A DNA stretch of 64,000 bases from Azolla caroliniana (lineage: Eukaryota > Polypodiophyta). The translations under genes and the position numbers were made by a program. The notes beneath the pieces were generated by a model, which worked only from the letters and a program-made list of their open reading frames with translations, was not told the origin of the DNA and ran no database searches. Where the stretch lies: contig JBHGNT010000006.1 of NCBI GenBank assembly GCA_043228905.1, forward strand, positions 8,928,001-8,992,000. Direction: 5' to 3'. Positions 1-10,847 of the stretch are shown piece after piece. Positions within the stretch are counted from its first letter, which is position 1, and every line of letters starts with the position of its first letter.

Positions 1-3000
1 ATTTGGGAGCCAACAATCAGGGAGGATGGAAATCATGGTGGTATTTGCACTTTGATTCGGGAACATCTAGCCCAAGGCTTAATACACCAGGAATCACTTA
101 TACCTGGTAGGGCACATTTTTGCATGTTGGCCATCCAAGGGCAACAATGGAACTTCATGAATGTTTATGCTGCAAATAGCATAACAAAAAGGGCAACATT
201 CTGGGACCGCATCCACCTACAAGTAGCGGGTGCGGAAGAGTGGTGCATTGGAGGGGATTTTAATATGATCGAATCCATTCACGATAGCTCCAACAAAAAC
301 CCCATAGTTCTACAAGAAAGGGAACGTAAACAATGGGAGAAGCTATGTGTCCACCTTAACCTGCGAGACATCTGACATTCTGACAACTTCCAACGAAAAA
401 GGGATTCTCTCCTATTCTCCCGATCAGACGGGCGGAATAGTGGACCCACCCTATCTCGCATTGACCACATTTATGTGGGGGAGGCTCTAGAAGCAAAGGG
501 AGGGTGGTGTCACATAACTCCAGGCACAACTTTCTCTGACCATTACCCGGTAGCTGGTCATTTTCAATTGCACCGAAAATGGGGCCCATTCCAGGCTCAC
601 ATCCCACACACTATTTACACACTTATAGACATGAAGGACCAACTATCCAACCAATGGTTATTACCCGTCAAGGCCTCATCAGCATCTGACAAACTTCTAG
701 CTAAATTAACAAGAGCTTCTACTCTCCTACATGAGATTGTCAAGACTAGAAGCAAGGATGCTCAAGAGAAGCGACAGAGGACAAAACGGGGACTAATAGC
801 CTTACAACGACTCCAACAGAGATACTCGTCATGTATTTGGATCGCAGGACAAGTCGCCACGGCCAAACATGAACTTAGCATGGCCGAAAAGGAAATATAT
901 GACATGGAGTTTCATGGAAGCATGGCGCGATGGATTTGAGTAGGGGACAAAACCACGAAGGAATTCTTCCGCTCCAAAGGCCCGAGGCACGCTAGAACTG
1001 TGATGCACAGCCTCAACCGAGAGGATGGAACGACCACTGAGGATGGCGACGAAATGAGGAATATTGCCACAAGTTATTATAACCGCCTACTTACCGAAGA
1101 CATTATAGCTATAGGTGAAGACATAAGAGAAGACATTATCCTCCAAAGCATACCCGAGAAAGTCACACCAGAAATGAATACATGGTTCATGCGTCCCCTA
1201 TCAATCATCGAGATATGGGAGGCCCTCACTGATTTAGATGCCAATAGTTGCCCCAAAATCGATGACCTCACCCCACACTTTTTCACATGCCTTTGGGACA
1301 CTATTAAAGAAGACCTCCTCCAGGCATATGAGGAGATCATCACCTCTGGAAGCATGCCGGAGGAATTTCGACACGGGATGATACATCTCATTCCTAAAAG
1401 TGATGGCTCATTCATCCGTCCTCGATAGGTTTTGTTAGAAATCAGAGCATCCTAGACAACCTCTTCTCATTCTGGGAAGCAGTAGCCCTTGCCAAATGTA
1501 CCAACAACAAGGTAGCGGTGGTGCTACTAGATTTTGAGAAAGCATATGACAGGGTATGCTGGAACTTTCTAGAAAGTGTGATGGGGAAATTCAGCTTTCA
1601 AGAGACATGGATCAAAGGCAGTGCAAGACTTTATAGGAATGACAGCAGTTGCGTTTCACTGGCAGGTGAAAGGGGCCCCTTTTTCCGAATATCCTGATCT
1701 GTAAGGCAGGGATGCCCACTAGCTCCATCCTTATTCCTATTATACGCCGAAGCACTCTCTTGCTTTCTCAACTCGCGGCATCTCAACCTGCATGGTCTTC
1801 TCGTACCTCATTCTCACCAAAGCATCCTGGATATAGAATTTGTAGATGACACAACAGTTTACCTGCAAGGGGACTTGGAAAACCTCCAAAAGCTAGAAAG
1901 TGGGCTAGCTGTATTTTGCAAGAGATCCAACACCATGATCAATTGGCACAAATCCTGCACAATATGGCTCTCTCACGAAACACATCTGGCGTGACACCCA
2001 CATCCCGCTTTCAAATGGATCAATCAAGGAGCGAGCACAAAATATTTGGGTTTCCAAATTGGTTTCAACATACCGTCGGAGACTATAATTGCACCCGTTA
2101 TCCATTCCATTCGACAAAAGTTGATACATTGGAGCTCGAAAAAACTGTCGCTAGTGGGCCGCATCATAGTGGCAAATTAGGTACTACTCGCAACAACATG
2201 GTACAGTCTATCATGCTGGACAATCTCCAAGGAAAGTATACATCAGATTCAACGACTGGCCTGGTAAGGAAGACCATGTAGCTCACGCCAAGGTGGCGTG
2301 GCGTATACTCACATCGCCTAAGTCGAGAGGGGGATTGGGTCTTATTGATCCCCTTTCACAATCGAAAGCCTTACTTGCCAAATTTGTGGTGCGAGGACTC
2401 CAACCAAGAAATGATTGTTGGAAAATGCTACTGAGGTTGCGTTTCACTTACTTTAGGCCACGAAAAGGGGTCAATTGGGCCCCCCAAATGGGATGGATTC
2501 TAAACATGGATCTCAAACCTAGTTTCTCCCGCCAATTGGAGGATAGATTCAGTGCATCCATGTGGAAGGCATGGTGTGACCTTCGTGGAGGGCTCAAGTG
2601 TGATCAACCGAGATCTGAACCTACCTGGCTCAGTCAACGTATCCTATGGAACCCATGTATCAAGGATGAATCTAATCAACTACTGGGATCACATAAGGGG
2701 TTGTCATGGGGATACATTGCAGAAGGTCCAGGAAAAAGTATAGAATGTTGGCGACAGTTTACGTCACTACCACTACAAGATTAGGTGAACATACTCCATG
2801 GAATCAGGGGCGGATGGACTATGAGATCGGAAATCATTAACGCTCTATTGATTAGGGAATCTGCTACTCAAAGGATGACAATGGAGAAATGGATAGGCCA
2901 CGAGGAGGAGGGATCTCTGATCCCGAGAGGTAGGGGACCACCAGACAGACTCGAAGGCTCTGAATTGCGAGACAATGAGACTCCAACACAGAAAAATGCA

Positions 3001-4035
3001 ATTCGAGTACTCGCGTATACTGGTCATAAATGGATTGTAGATCCTGATCCGATCAAAGTACAACCCGATTGGCACGTATGTACTCATGAAAACACATGGC
3101 TACATAAGGTCAGTTGGGACCCTTTGCAATGGACATGGCGTGATCCCTACGCGGGGCAAGGAAGCAAACCCATCCTTTTCTTCCAATTCACAACTAGATT
3201 GGGTTGCCACATTCTAGCTACTCAAACCGCCCGAGAGCCGGCTGCTGCGAAGGTCTGGCACACATTTCAAGTTCCTCCCACAATAATCACCAAGTTTTGG
3301 CAGAAAATCTGGAAACAACAACACGCGAGGCGAATTACCACGTTCCAATGGCTATTAATACATAAGTCCCTACCGGTGGGAGCATGGCAACGTGGGAACC
3401 TTAGCTCTCCTAATTGTGTAGAGTGCCCACATGCAGTAGAATCAATACAACACGCTCTGTGGGACTGCCCAACGTCCCATCGAATATGGCGGGGGGTTGG
3501 CCGCTTGTTGCAATTATGTCAAGTGCAAGGCTCAATCAAGTGGGGAAATATATGTTGGCTATCATGGCATGCCGCAATTGGCAGATACGAGCATCAAGAG
3601 GAGGGGATGACTTTGGTGATAAAAGCACAAGAGGTCTTTTTCTCCCCCAGCTGTAATATCCACTCCACTCCTCTTAATGACAAATCTCAAGAGGTGTTGG
3701 AATTGGCCAGGCCAATAACTCTTTGGATTCTATGGAAACAACGATGTAGGTGAGTCTTCTCCAACCAAACCGCATATCCAACAAGGTTACTGCAAGAGAT
3801 ATGGAGTGAAATTGTAGCCACTTTGAAGAGCCAATATGATGGCCATAAGGGCGGCTCCGAGGGAGTTGAAAGACAACAAATAGCCTTCATCCAACAATGG
3901 TCGTCCTCTCCCTTTTTTGAGTCAGTGGGCATCCACATAAGATGGAACTATCGCATCCCTTCAGGGATTTGTACATAATCGTCTCATTTGTAAAATTTTA
4001 TAACTAATGGAAGGAGTGTTTTTTTGGAAAAAAAG
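1..4035 (+). mobile_element. Degenerate L1-type LINE (family A), 5'-truncated by the window edge
   Basis: Non-LTR retrotransposon coding for an apurinic-type endonuclease and a reverse transcriptase. The endonuclease part lies at about 1-570 (GGDFNMIE near 250, SRIDHIY near 455). The RT part lies at about 1100-1930: IHLIPKSDG near 1383, then GFVRNQSILDN and VVLLDFEKAYD near 1520, the RQGCPLAP box near 1700, and a mutated FVDD in place of YADD near 1840. The C-terminal L1 region AWRILTSPKSRGGLGL starts near 2290, and a zinc-knuckle region with ITTFQWLLIHKSLP and CVECPHAVESIQHALWDC lies at 3330-3470. It ends with a tryptophan-rich tail and an A-rich tail near 4035. The reading frame is broken many times: TGA replaces Trp at 373 and 937, there are frameshifts, and roughly 60 residues between IPKSDG and GFVRNQ are missing near 1405. 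It is a dead copy. Confidence 0.93.
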
Positions 4036-4050
4036 AAAAAAGAGAAAAAA

Positions 4051-4117
4051 GAATGTAGGGGTTGAACCCATGACCACTTGGTCTCCATTGGGCAACCTTA
4101 CCAACTGAGCTACTCCA

Positions 4118-4120
<3 letters not shown>
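4051..4120 (-). mobile_element. tRNA-derived SINE head
   Basis: Read on the minus strand the segment carries an A-box-like TAGCTCAGTTGGTAAGG and, about 40 bases later, a B-box-like GGGTTCAACCCC, the internal RNA polymerase III promoter layout of a tRNA. An almost identical copy lies at 4760-4830 in the same orientation. The anticodon region does not fold as a normal anticodon arm, so this is better called a SINE head than a functional tRNA gene. It directly abuts the A-rich tail of the upstream LINE. Confidence 0.6.

Positions 4121-4121
<1 letters not shown>

Positions 4122-4162
<41 letters not shown>
4122..4162. repeat. (TC)n microsatellite
   Basis: Perfect TC dinucleotide run of about 40 bases. 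It sits immediately before a truncated LINE fragment, an arrangement seen again elsewhere in the window. Confidence 0.98.
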
Positions 4163-4164
<2 letters not shown>

Positions 4165-4632
4165 TCATCAACATGTAACTAGTGTAATTTTTATACACTT
4201 ACGCCGCTCGGCCTCTCCCTTGAGGAAGCAGAAATACAAAGAACAACCAAACACCCTCGGATGTTGGGCTTCAAAACAAGTTGACGTGGAGTAGAAAAGA
4301 CTAAGAAGATAAGGGAACGTGAGCTACGTCAACTAGAAGCTATGGTTGGGGTACCTTTTACATTGGGACCATGGGCCACATCCACATCGCAACCCTTTGA
4401 CCTCCCACTTCTCTTTGAGAGACTTGGATGGAAATGAAATTAGGCCTAGTATAACATCTTTTCATTGTAGAACATGTTTTTTTTAGAACTATTTTTTATC
4501 TTATTTTGATTTTTTTACTTTCGATGAATGGGTAAATATCCCATTTTTTGTAAACCATTTGTCTCATGGCATTTGTCTCATGGACCAAATTTGGCCTTAG
4601 AAGACGTTAATATATCTTTCTTTCTTTCTCTC
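4165..4632 (+). mobile_element. 3' fragment of LINE family B
   Basis: This fragment matches the last part of the family B elements at 11828-14101 and 52382-54260. It keeps the C-terminal coding end (IREREL-like and FDLPLLFERLGWK-like segments, stop near 4437), the 3' UTR, the ACCAAATTTGGCC palindrome near 4580 and the terminal CTTT repeats at about 4615-4630. It is 5'-truncated and has an internal deletion relative to the 53.8-kb copy. A 14-15 base segment (catttgtctcatgg) is duplicated near 4557-4583. Confidence 0.85.
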
Positions 4633-4759
4633 AATTACCTTACCCTAGTGGTAAGTTGTTAACACTACAAGTGCTACGTAATAGGTTCAAAACCCGATTT
4701 TCTCACCTCTCTATTATATAGATACTTCATACACTCTTAATTCTCTAGATGCCACTGTG
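4633..4759 (+). mobile_element. Second tRNA-derived SINE, opposite orientation
   Basis: On the plus strand CCTAGTGGTAAG (A-box-like) near 4643 is followed by GGTTCAAAACCC (B-box-like) at 4684. This is the usual spacing of a tRNA-derived promoter but a different sequence from the SINE heads on either side. It is tail to tail with the minus-strand copy at 4760-4830. Confidence 0.5.
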
Positions 4760-4830
4760 GAATGTAGGGGTTGAACCCATGACCACCTGGTCTCCATTGG
4801 GCAACCTTACCAACTGAGCTACATCCATCT
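4760..4830 (-). mobile_element. tRNA-derived SINE head, second copy
   Basis: Nearly identical to 4051-4120 over about 65 bases, including TAGCTCAGTTGGTAAGG and GGGTTCAACCCC on the minus strand. The flanking sequences differ, which supports two independent insertions rather than one duplicated block. Confidence 0.6.
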
Positions 4831-4844
4831 GGGCATCGATATAT

Positions 4845-5297
4845 GTTAGAGCCCATCCCGTTATCGCGGAGTTTGGCTCGTTATTAACGTAAGATTACTC
4901 GTTGCCATTCGAACCATTGCTTCCATGTGACTTAGCTCACATGCATTGCGATGTGAGACAGGGCGTTGGGGCACAAGTGATGAGAGTGGCCGGCTATGCA
5001 CACTTTGCCCTAAACAAGTTCGAGAGTCTGAGTATCACACTTTGCTACAATGCTCTGCAGTTGATCATATTCGACATTGATTTCCACATCTCTTCGATTG
5101 AGCCCAATCCTTGCACGAGTTTCTCTCACAACCACAATGTCCACTCTCGATTACAACATTCATTGGTTAAGTTCTTGAACATCGAGAGTCACTACTCACT
5201 TTCACACGTATCATGTGAAATGTAATATTTTTGGTCTCATAGGTCAAATTTGACCTCCAAAGATGACAATATAATCTATCTATCTATCTATCTCTCA
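4845..5297 (+). mobile_element. 3' fragment of LINE family C
   Basis: Matches, base for base over most of its length, the reverse complement of the nested element at 39367-39800. It encodes the C-terminal end of that LINE (about 4880-5225, reading frame broken), then the palindrome GGTCAAATTTGACC at about 5243 and a terminal (ATCT)n run to about 5297. Some 37 bases near 4866-4902 have no counterpart in the 39-kb copy and look like an insertion. Confidence 0.85.
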
Positions 5298-6789
5298 TTT
5301 TTCTCTTCTCTTCTTCATTCCCTTAACTGAGCTCCTGATTACAAATTACAATCTCTAGATTCTCTTCTTACATATAACTCTACATGTGTGTCTATGTCTT
5401 CATGCTAGGGTTAAATAGTAAATTCCATGGAGTCTTTGTCTTGTTATGTTTTCTATCATGTCAATATCGAGCATTAAATGCAATTGGCAAATTCTAGATG
5501 GAATTATTCTTGTTAAGAAATGCTTTTAATCACTTTCGTATTGAATTTTTACATGCAATTCTATAATGCTAAATTCTAATTGACATATGTACATAGAATA
5601 TGTTGATCAAGTGCTGATTTTAATGACTTAATTTTCTTATACACTAAATCAAAGAAAGTATACATTATAAAGCGTGTTCTTTCTACCACTCTTTTTCTTA
5701 TTTCACCCAAAATAGTAATATCAAATTCTAAATTTACTTTAGTTTCTCCTTTGGATGAGCACCAAAAATTTAAGATTTGAATGTAGTAATTAAGAAAATT
5801 GAAGTACCAAACTTTGTTGTATATGTTGATATTGTAGGGAAAAGACACGAAACAAAAAAAAATTCTACTTATCATACATGATAGAACCCACCATTATGTT
5901 CGTCATTTGCATCATTGTTTCAATCATTGTACATAATATACTCGAATGCATTGGCAAACATTCTTTCTCATACGAATGCAAATGACTGTGTATGCTATCA
6001 AAACATTCTTATGCTTTTTTTTTACACTTTTTACCTTAACTTTCTTACCTTGTAATAAATAATGAATACAAAAGTATGGCATTTACCATACTCGAATGAT
6101 TGAAACATTCGAGAATGTGAATGCACGTATGGTACGTATGGTTCATACTATGGTTTCAATACGACTTATATCACATTCTCTTCCATGTGAGACAAGTCAT
6201 TGAAGCACAAGTGAAGAGATTCATTGACTATGGCATTTAAAAGTTTTTGTATCGATAACATCTACATTGCCAATTAGCCAATATTTTGATACCCTTAAAG
6301 TGGCTCTAACATAAACTTGACAAGTTAGGAGTGTATTCGGATGGCCATATACTTTCATGGATTATGATTGCTCGGCATTCGGTATGTTTGATTAAGTTGG
6401 ACTCACTAACACTCAATCTTAGAGAAGATAAAGACCTATCATAATTTGGAGTGAGAATGAGTTTATGGTTGTTTTGCCTCTGATACTGAATCTCAATGGT
6501 GAGAGCTTGATTGTTGAAATGTAGCTTCTCTCAACTTAATGTGTGGTTGTGGAGCTTTTTATTGCATGAACTTTATTTACAAATCAACAAACATGGATTT
6601 GAACATATACTACTAGTGTAGTAAAATGACTTTTATTTTAAAAATCCATTGATAATAGTTCATTCATTGGCACGGTACAATATATGTCATTCCTACCTAA
6701 GAAGGGGGGTTACAACTCTATCATAAAAACTCTCTATATGAAAATAATGTGCACCCATGTGCTCACCATTCTTGATGGGGATTTGGATA
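5298..6789. other. Gene-free AT-rich stretch
   Basis: No convincing coding region on either strand. A short stretch near 6165-6235 (atgtgagacaag... aagcacaagtga) resembles the family C LINE body around 4950 and is probably an old relic. Nothing else was recognised. Confidence 0.6.
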
Positions 6790-6985
6790 TGACACTTGAA
6801 TTTATTGTTTGTTAAATTACCTTATATGTTGAGCATGTAAACAGTGATATTCATCCAACAATATGTTTTCATATATCTTCATACCAAGGCGATGATGCCA
6901 TAATGCTACCTCAACACCTAACTTGTGTGAGCAAATTCGAAGACGTATTAAGGCTTTTCGAGAGCTAGGGCACATGTTTTGGCAT
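6790..6985 (-). mobile_element. Relic of LINE family D
   Basis: The plus-strand sequence (gttgagcatgtaaac near 6830, cacctaacttgtgtgagc near 6916) resembles the family D element at 63750-63930, which is on the minus strand. Many substitutions and no open frame. On its 5' side lies a GA tract at 7004-7037. Confidence 0.55.
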
Positions 6986-6998
6986 TTTTACCTTTTGA

Positions 6999-7003
<5 letters not shown>

Positions 7004-7037
<34 letters not shown>
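7004..7037. repeat. (GA)n microsatellite
   Basis: Run of about 17 GA dinucleotides, next to the family D relic. Confidence 0.95.
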
Positions 7038-7040
<3 letters not shown>

Positions 7041-7084
7041 TTTTAATGTCCATGGGAGATGATTGTGATCGATGAGACAAGGCC

Positions 7085-7150
7085 TATACATTTATTTCGT
7101 TCCACAGGTCAAAATCAGCCTCTTCATGGACGATAAATCTCTCTCTAAAA
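7085..7150 (+). mobile_element. LINE 3'-terminal tail (family D-like)
   Basis: CACAGGTCAAAATCAGCCTC followed by ATGGACGATAAATCTCTCTC matches the terminal block of family D at 15187-15252 with a few changes. No coding part is attached. From here to 7493 nothing else was recognised. Confidence 0.55.
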
Positions 7151-7493
7151 ATAGTAATACATTAACCACAAAAGCCGAATTACAATAGATGGAGTATGAT
7201 ATCCTATCAACTCCCCACAAAATCAAAGAGGGTTCCCATGACATCCCTTACCTCTCCTTTTCCATTGTATATCCACGTTTAATCTACAATTTGAAAGGTC
7301 AATGAAGAATATATATGCCTACAGTTTTCTAAGGCTTTGACAAGAGGTTCGAATCTCTATCATTAGGATTACGTAATGTACACATGATGTCCTCATATTA
7401 TTCTTATATGGGTACTCGAGCGTAAAGTCACGATGCCAACGAAAAGAAAGGTAACATCTAGGGCAGTCTTGTGAGGTTAGAACAGATCTAGGC

Positions 7494-8900
7494 ATGGCAT
7501 GCCCTTCGGAGCAAAGAGAGGGAGAACAATCGCCTCTATTGTTGGAGGTATCCAATGGCAGCAGGAGTGGCAGCACGCCATCACAAGGCGCACAACCTTT
7601 ATCCTCAACCACCAAGACATTCGCCAATCTAATGTTATGCACCCTTGGAACAGGGGTGCTGGGCCTACCCTACACGTTCTCCACTGTTGGATGGGTCAGT
7701 GGCCTCCTGATCCTTGCTGTTAGTGCTGCAATTGCTTATCATGGTATGATGCTATTGGTCCGATCCAAGTGCCTCTTCGTACAACATCATCCTGACCTTC
7801 TTGTGGCCGGATATGGTGACCTCATGTTTCATGTCTTTGGCCGCTATGGCCGTTTGGCCGTTGACATCCTCCTCACACTAAGTACCATCGCATGTGGTAT
7901 CTCTTATCTCACATTCATAACACAAAACATAGCCTCCATTGCCTCTACACTTATTGATACATCCACAACTACTTCCACATCCTCTCTCTTTGAGGATGCT
8001 TTTCATCATCAGAAAAATGCCTTCAGCAGTGGCGGTGATAGCCCGGTGTTGGTGGAGAATATTCTGTTAGGTCTTATAACCACTTGGACATGGACATCAT
8101 CGACTCTCTATGCATGGATTATTTTTCCTTTTGAAGTTGCCCTAGCTGCCATACCCTCTCTCACTTACCTAGCTCCACTGAGCTCTCTGGCTGATTTGGC
8201 CAATCTTGCAGCATTAGCAGCTGTAGCGGTTGCAGATATAGTGGAGATTCAGAAGGTATCGGGCTTTCCAGCAGTAGCTGCATTTCGCAACATAATTTCA
8301 GTACCCTCAGCATTCGGGGTAGGGATATATGCATTCCAATCAGCGGGGATGATGATTCCCTTAGAACTATCTATGGCAGAGCCATGGAAATTTGGTAATG
8401 TATTGGGATGGGCCTTTACATTTGGTGGTCTCATATATGCCGGATTCGCCATGCTCGGATACATGGCATTTGGTGAGGATGTACAACAAATCATCACTCT
8501 CAATCTCCAAGCAGGTATAGTGGCCATCGTAGTTAAAGGTGCTTTGTGCTCCAGTTTGTTGTTGGCTTTACCACTTGAATTTAATCCAATGTGGGAGCTC
8601 ATCGAGCGTCGCTTCTCAGAACGGAAGCTTTCACTATGGTTAAGAGCTGTGGTGCTGTTTGTGATATGTCTCTTGGCTACAACTGTGAAACAATTTGCAG
8701 TGTTCTTGTCATTGGCTGGAAGTAGTATCTCTTGCTTGTTAGGTTTCATTCTTCCTGCGGCTTTGCATCTGAAGATCACGAAAGAAGACCTTGAAAAATC
8801 ACCTTCCTTTCTTGCCATGGCAGCTGACTATGTGCTGATTGCTTTTGGTTTGCTTTTCGGAGCTTTTGGAACAACTGTTTCCTTCATCAACCTTCTTTGA
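7494..8900 (+). CDS. Amino acid/auxin permease family transporter, AVT3-like (vacuolar amino acid exporter)
   Basis: A 468-residue membrane protein of the AAAP family (Pfam Aa_trans). Family members of the plant AVT3 group export neutral amino acids from the vacuole. After a polar N-terminus of about 40 residues comes the signature first helix TKTFANLMLCTLGTGVLGLP (about residues 40-60), then about ten further hydrophobic segments. AVT3-like landmarks are visible: a YAWIIFPFEVALAAIPSLTY block, VGIYAFQSAGMMIPLELSM (about 280-298), YMAFGEDVQQIITLNL, LPLEFNPMWELIERRF and the closing LAGSSISCLLGFILPAALHL. A less conserved Ser/Thr-rich loop lies at about 155-185. The frame is open and uninterrupted from ATG to TGA, so the gene appears intronless and intact. 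The first in-frame ATG was taken as start. It converges on the NME5-like gene downstream, with about 460 bases between the stop codons. Substrate and vacuolar location are inferred from the family. Confidence 0.92.
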   Translation: MACPSEQREGEQSPLLLEVSNGSRSGSTPSQGAQPLSSTTKTFANLMLCTLGTGVLGLPYTFSTVGWVSGLLILAVSAAIAYHGMMLLVRSKCLFVQHHPDLLVAGYGDLMFHVFGRYGRLAVDILLTLSTIACGISYLTFITQNIASIASTLIDTSTTTSTSSLFEDAFHHQKNAFSSGGDSPVLVENILLGLITTWTWTSSTLYAWIIFPFEVALAAIPSLTYLAPLSSLADLANLAALAAVAVADIVEIQKVSGFPAVAAFRNIISVPSAFGVGIYAFQSAGMMIPLELSMAEPWKFGNVLGWAFTFGGLIYAGFAMLGYMAFGEDVQQIITLNLQAGIVAIVVKGALCSSLLLALPLEFNPMWELIERRFSERKLSLWLRAVVLFVICLLATTVKQFAVFLSLAGSSISCLLGFILPAALHLKITKEDLEKSPSFLAMAADYVLIAFGLLFGAFGTTVSFINLL

Positions 8901-9358
8901 TCACACAGACAAGGTCTTCACACATAAAAGGTCTTAAAGAAATACACATGATGTCATGTCCAGATTTGGAGATACAGAAAATTTAAGTGTTTCAATGTTA
9001 TTCCAAAGATGAATCTTGTTTCATAAAAGTCTCACTGATCATTTTGGCCATCAGTGTCCTATTATTGTGATTAACCATTATAGCATCACCTTTTCCACAA
9101 CATCAAACAGCCGTGTTAATGATGGCTAAAATAATTAGTTATTCTGTGAAAATAATACAATTGGTATTCAGAGCCTCAATGTTATGGAATAAATAAATAA
9201 AAATTGAAAAGCTCGCTACAAACCCACGACTACTCGAGTTCCATTAACAAGCGGCTTGTTTGGATTGTTCTCCTGAAGCCAAACAGCTAGCCATGTCTAA
9301 TAGCATTAAAGAAATCAACTTCAGAGAAATTTAGTATAATACATACATTCTTCTTTAA
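8901..9358. other. Convergent intergenic spacer with 3' UTRs
   Basis: Separates two genes that point at each other. AATAAATAAATAAA near 9188 could serve as polyadenylation signal for the transporter. No coding sequence was recognised. Confidence 0.5.
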
Positions 9359-10847
9359 TTAAATCTTTGATTTCCCAAAGGATACAATAACTTCCAAAGG
9401 ATCACTATGTGGTTTGGCCTTTGCAAGAGCAGTGAGACCCTTGAGTAGTGTCGTTTTCATGTGTTTATCAAAATATTCTCTTGCCATAGCTTCAGTGGGT
9501 AGTGGATCTATCATCACTGAAAATTATGATGGCCATGTCAGCGAAGATCGAGGAGAAAATCCTTTTATCAAGCATACTACAGCACAGCAGACACTATACA
9601 TGCTAGCATTAAATCTCACAAATATATATCCAGATCCTGAACTCTTTTACCATTTAATGAGCTAAATTGCATTATACCTGATGGACTTCTTTACGAGAGC
9701 TACTACCATGAACAGCATTCCTTATCAAGTCCGTGCCATATAGTGCACGCAAACTAAGGAAATAAGCACATATACCATCATTACACATGAAGATATAATG
9801 GAAAGGCCGAGGATCAACATATATCAAACATTGCATTGCATGCATTTACATTGTGTTAAAATCCAATGTAATTTCTATGTCCTAGACAATCACACACATT
9901 ATAATATCCTGCTTTGTAGTTAATAACGGAGAGCAGCATTTTTGTCACTTTAAAAATCCTTGTGGGTATTCTGGTAATATCTAACATGTTGAGGATGAAT
10001 TGACCATACAATTGGGGAAATCACAAAAACATAGTGGCATTTGGGGAAAGAAAGAAAACTCAGGAGCATTTCAGATCTTTTTCTAAGAGAGAACATATTG
10101 AAGGGCATGTAGGTTTCTATCCAATATAGGAACATATAAAACATAGAGCAGATTTACCTTGAAGGTGATTCTTTCCTGGCAACATCAGGATCCATTGGTC
10201 CAATTAGTGAAGACCACTCTTGAATAGCATCCTTTTTTCCCAAGACATAGGCATTTATGTTTCCACTATTTATCATACAAAGTAAGACTAGTGACATGGA
10301 CATTGCAGATTACAAAAATCTTAAGAAAATGGTTACATTATAATTAGGTTTCATAAGGCTCTACTAGAAGTTAATACCTGCTTATAAAACGACAAAGCTT
10401 TTCAAATGAGTCGCTACCCTCGGAATGATCATAAAACTCCTCAGCTCTAACCCGTGTAAGCTGATACAAGCAAGCTAAAACTTCAGATGAAGTACATTGA
10501 AAACTTCTATTTGTTAGCTATATATAGAGAAAGGCTGACCAAGGCCATTTATGGCAATATTGGAAATTTGAGAAATAAAGAAAAACTCAAGGGTAGTATA
10601 GAGTTTCGCCTAAGCTATACATTATATAGCATATATCTTCTCTGTATATATATCACATACAGCCAACACTATTTACAAACAAAGACATGGATTTCATAAT
10701 GTCTTTTGAGCTCACGTGGACGCAAGCATAGGTTACGATGACAAAACCATGCATTTCCATTGCGTGCATAATTTTCTCCACATGGCCAGCCTGAACTGCA
10801 TCTGGTTTGATTAGAGCTAATGTAAGTTCTGTTCCAGGTGTCTCCAT
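9359..10847 (-). CDS. NME5/RSP23-like nucleoside diphosphate kinase with DPY-30-like C-terminus (axonemal)
   Basis: Spliced gene read by hand. Exons on the minus strand: 10847-10716 (start METPGTEL, then TLALIKPDAVQAGHVEKI), 10460-10378 (LTRVRAEEFYDHSEGSDSFE), 10265-10158 (GNINAYVLGKKDAIQEW, LIGPMDPDVARK), 9753-9678 (SLRALYGTDLIRNAVHGSSS, containing the NDK-type histidine of NAVHGS), then a last exon 9516-9359 (MIDPLPTEA, REYFDKHMKTTLLKGLTALA, KPHSDPLEV, stop TAA). Phases join correctly across the first four exons. A short linking exon is needed between 9678 and 9516; 9641-9620 has suitable phase and splice sites but is a guess. The order of an NDK domain followed by LLxGLxxLxKxKPxDPL is that of NME5, known in animals and algae as a radial-spoke/axonemal protein. 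Total about 192 residues, close to the family size. An in-frame ATG at 10928 would add 27 residues unlike the family. Confidence 0.82.

Noticed and set aside
4051-4120. A functional tRNA gene on the minus strand
   Set aside because: A and B boxes are present, but the anticodon arm and acceptor stem do not form a normal cloverleaf, and a near-identical copy exists nearby, so a SINE is more likely.
7330-7375. B-box-like GAGGTTCGAATCTCT as a tRNA or SINE
   Set aside because: No matching A box at the right distance.
8249-8818. 189-codon minus-strand frame inside the transporter gene
   Set aside because: Antisense shadow of a conserved membrane protein; no family similarity of its own.
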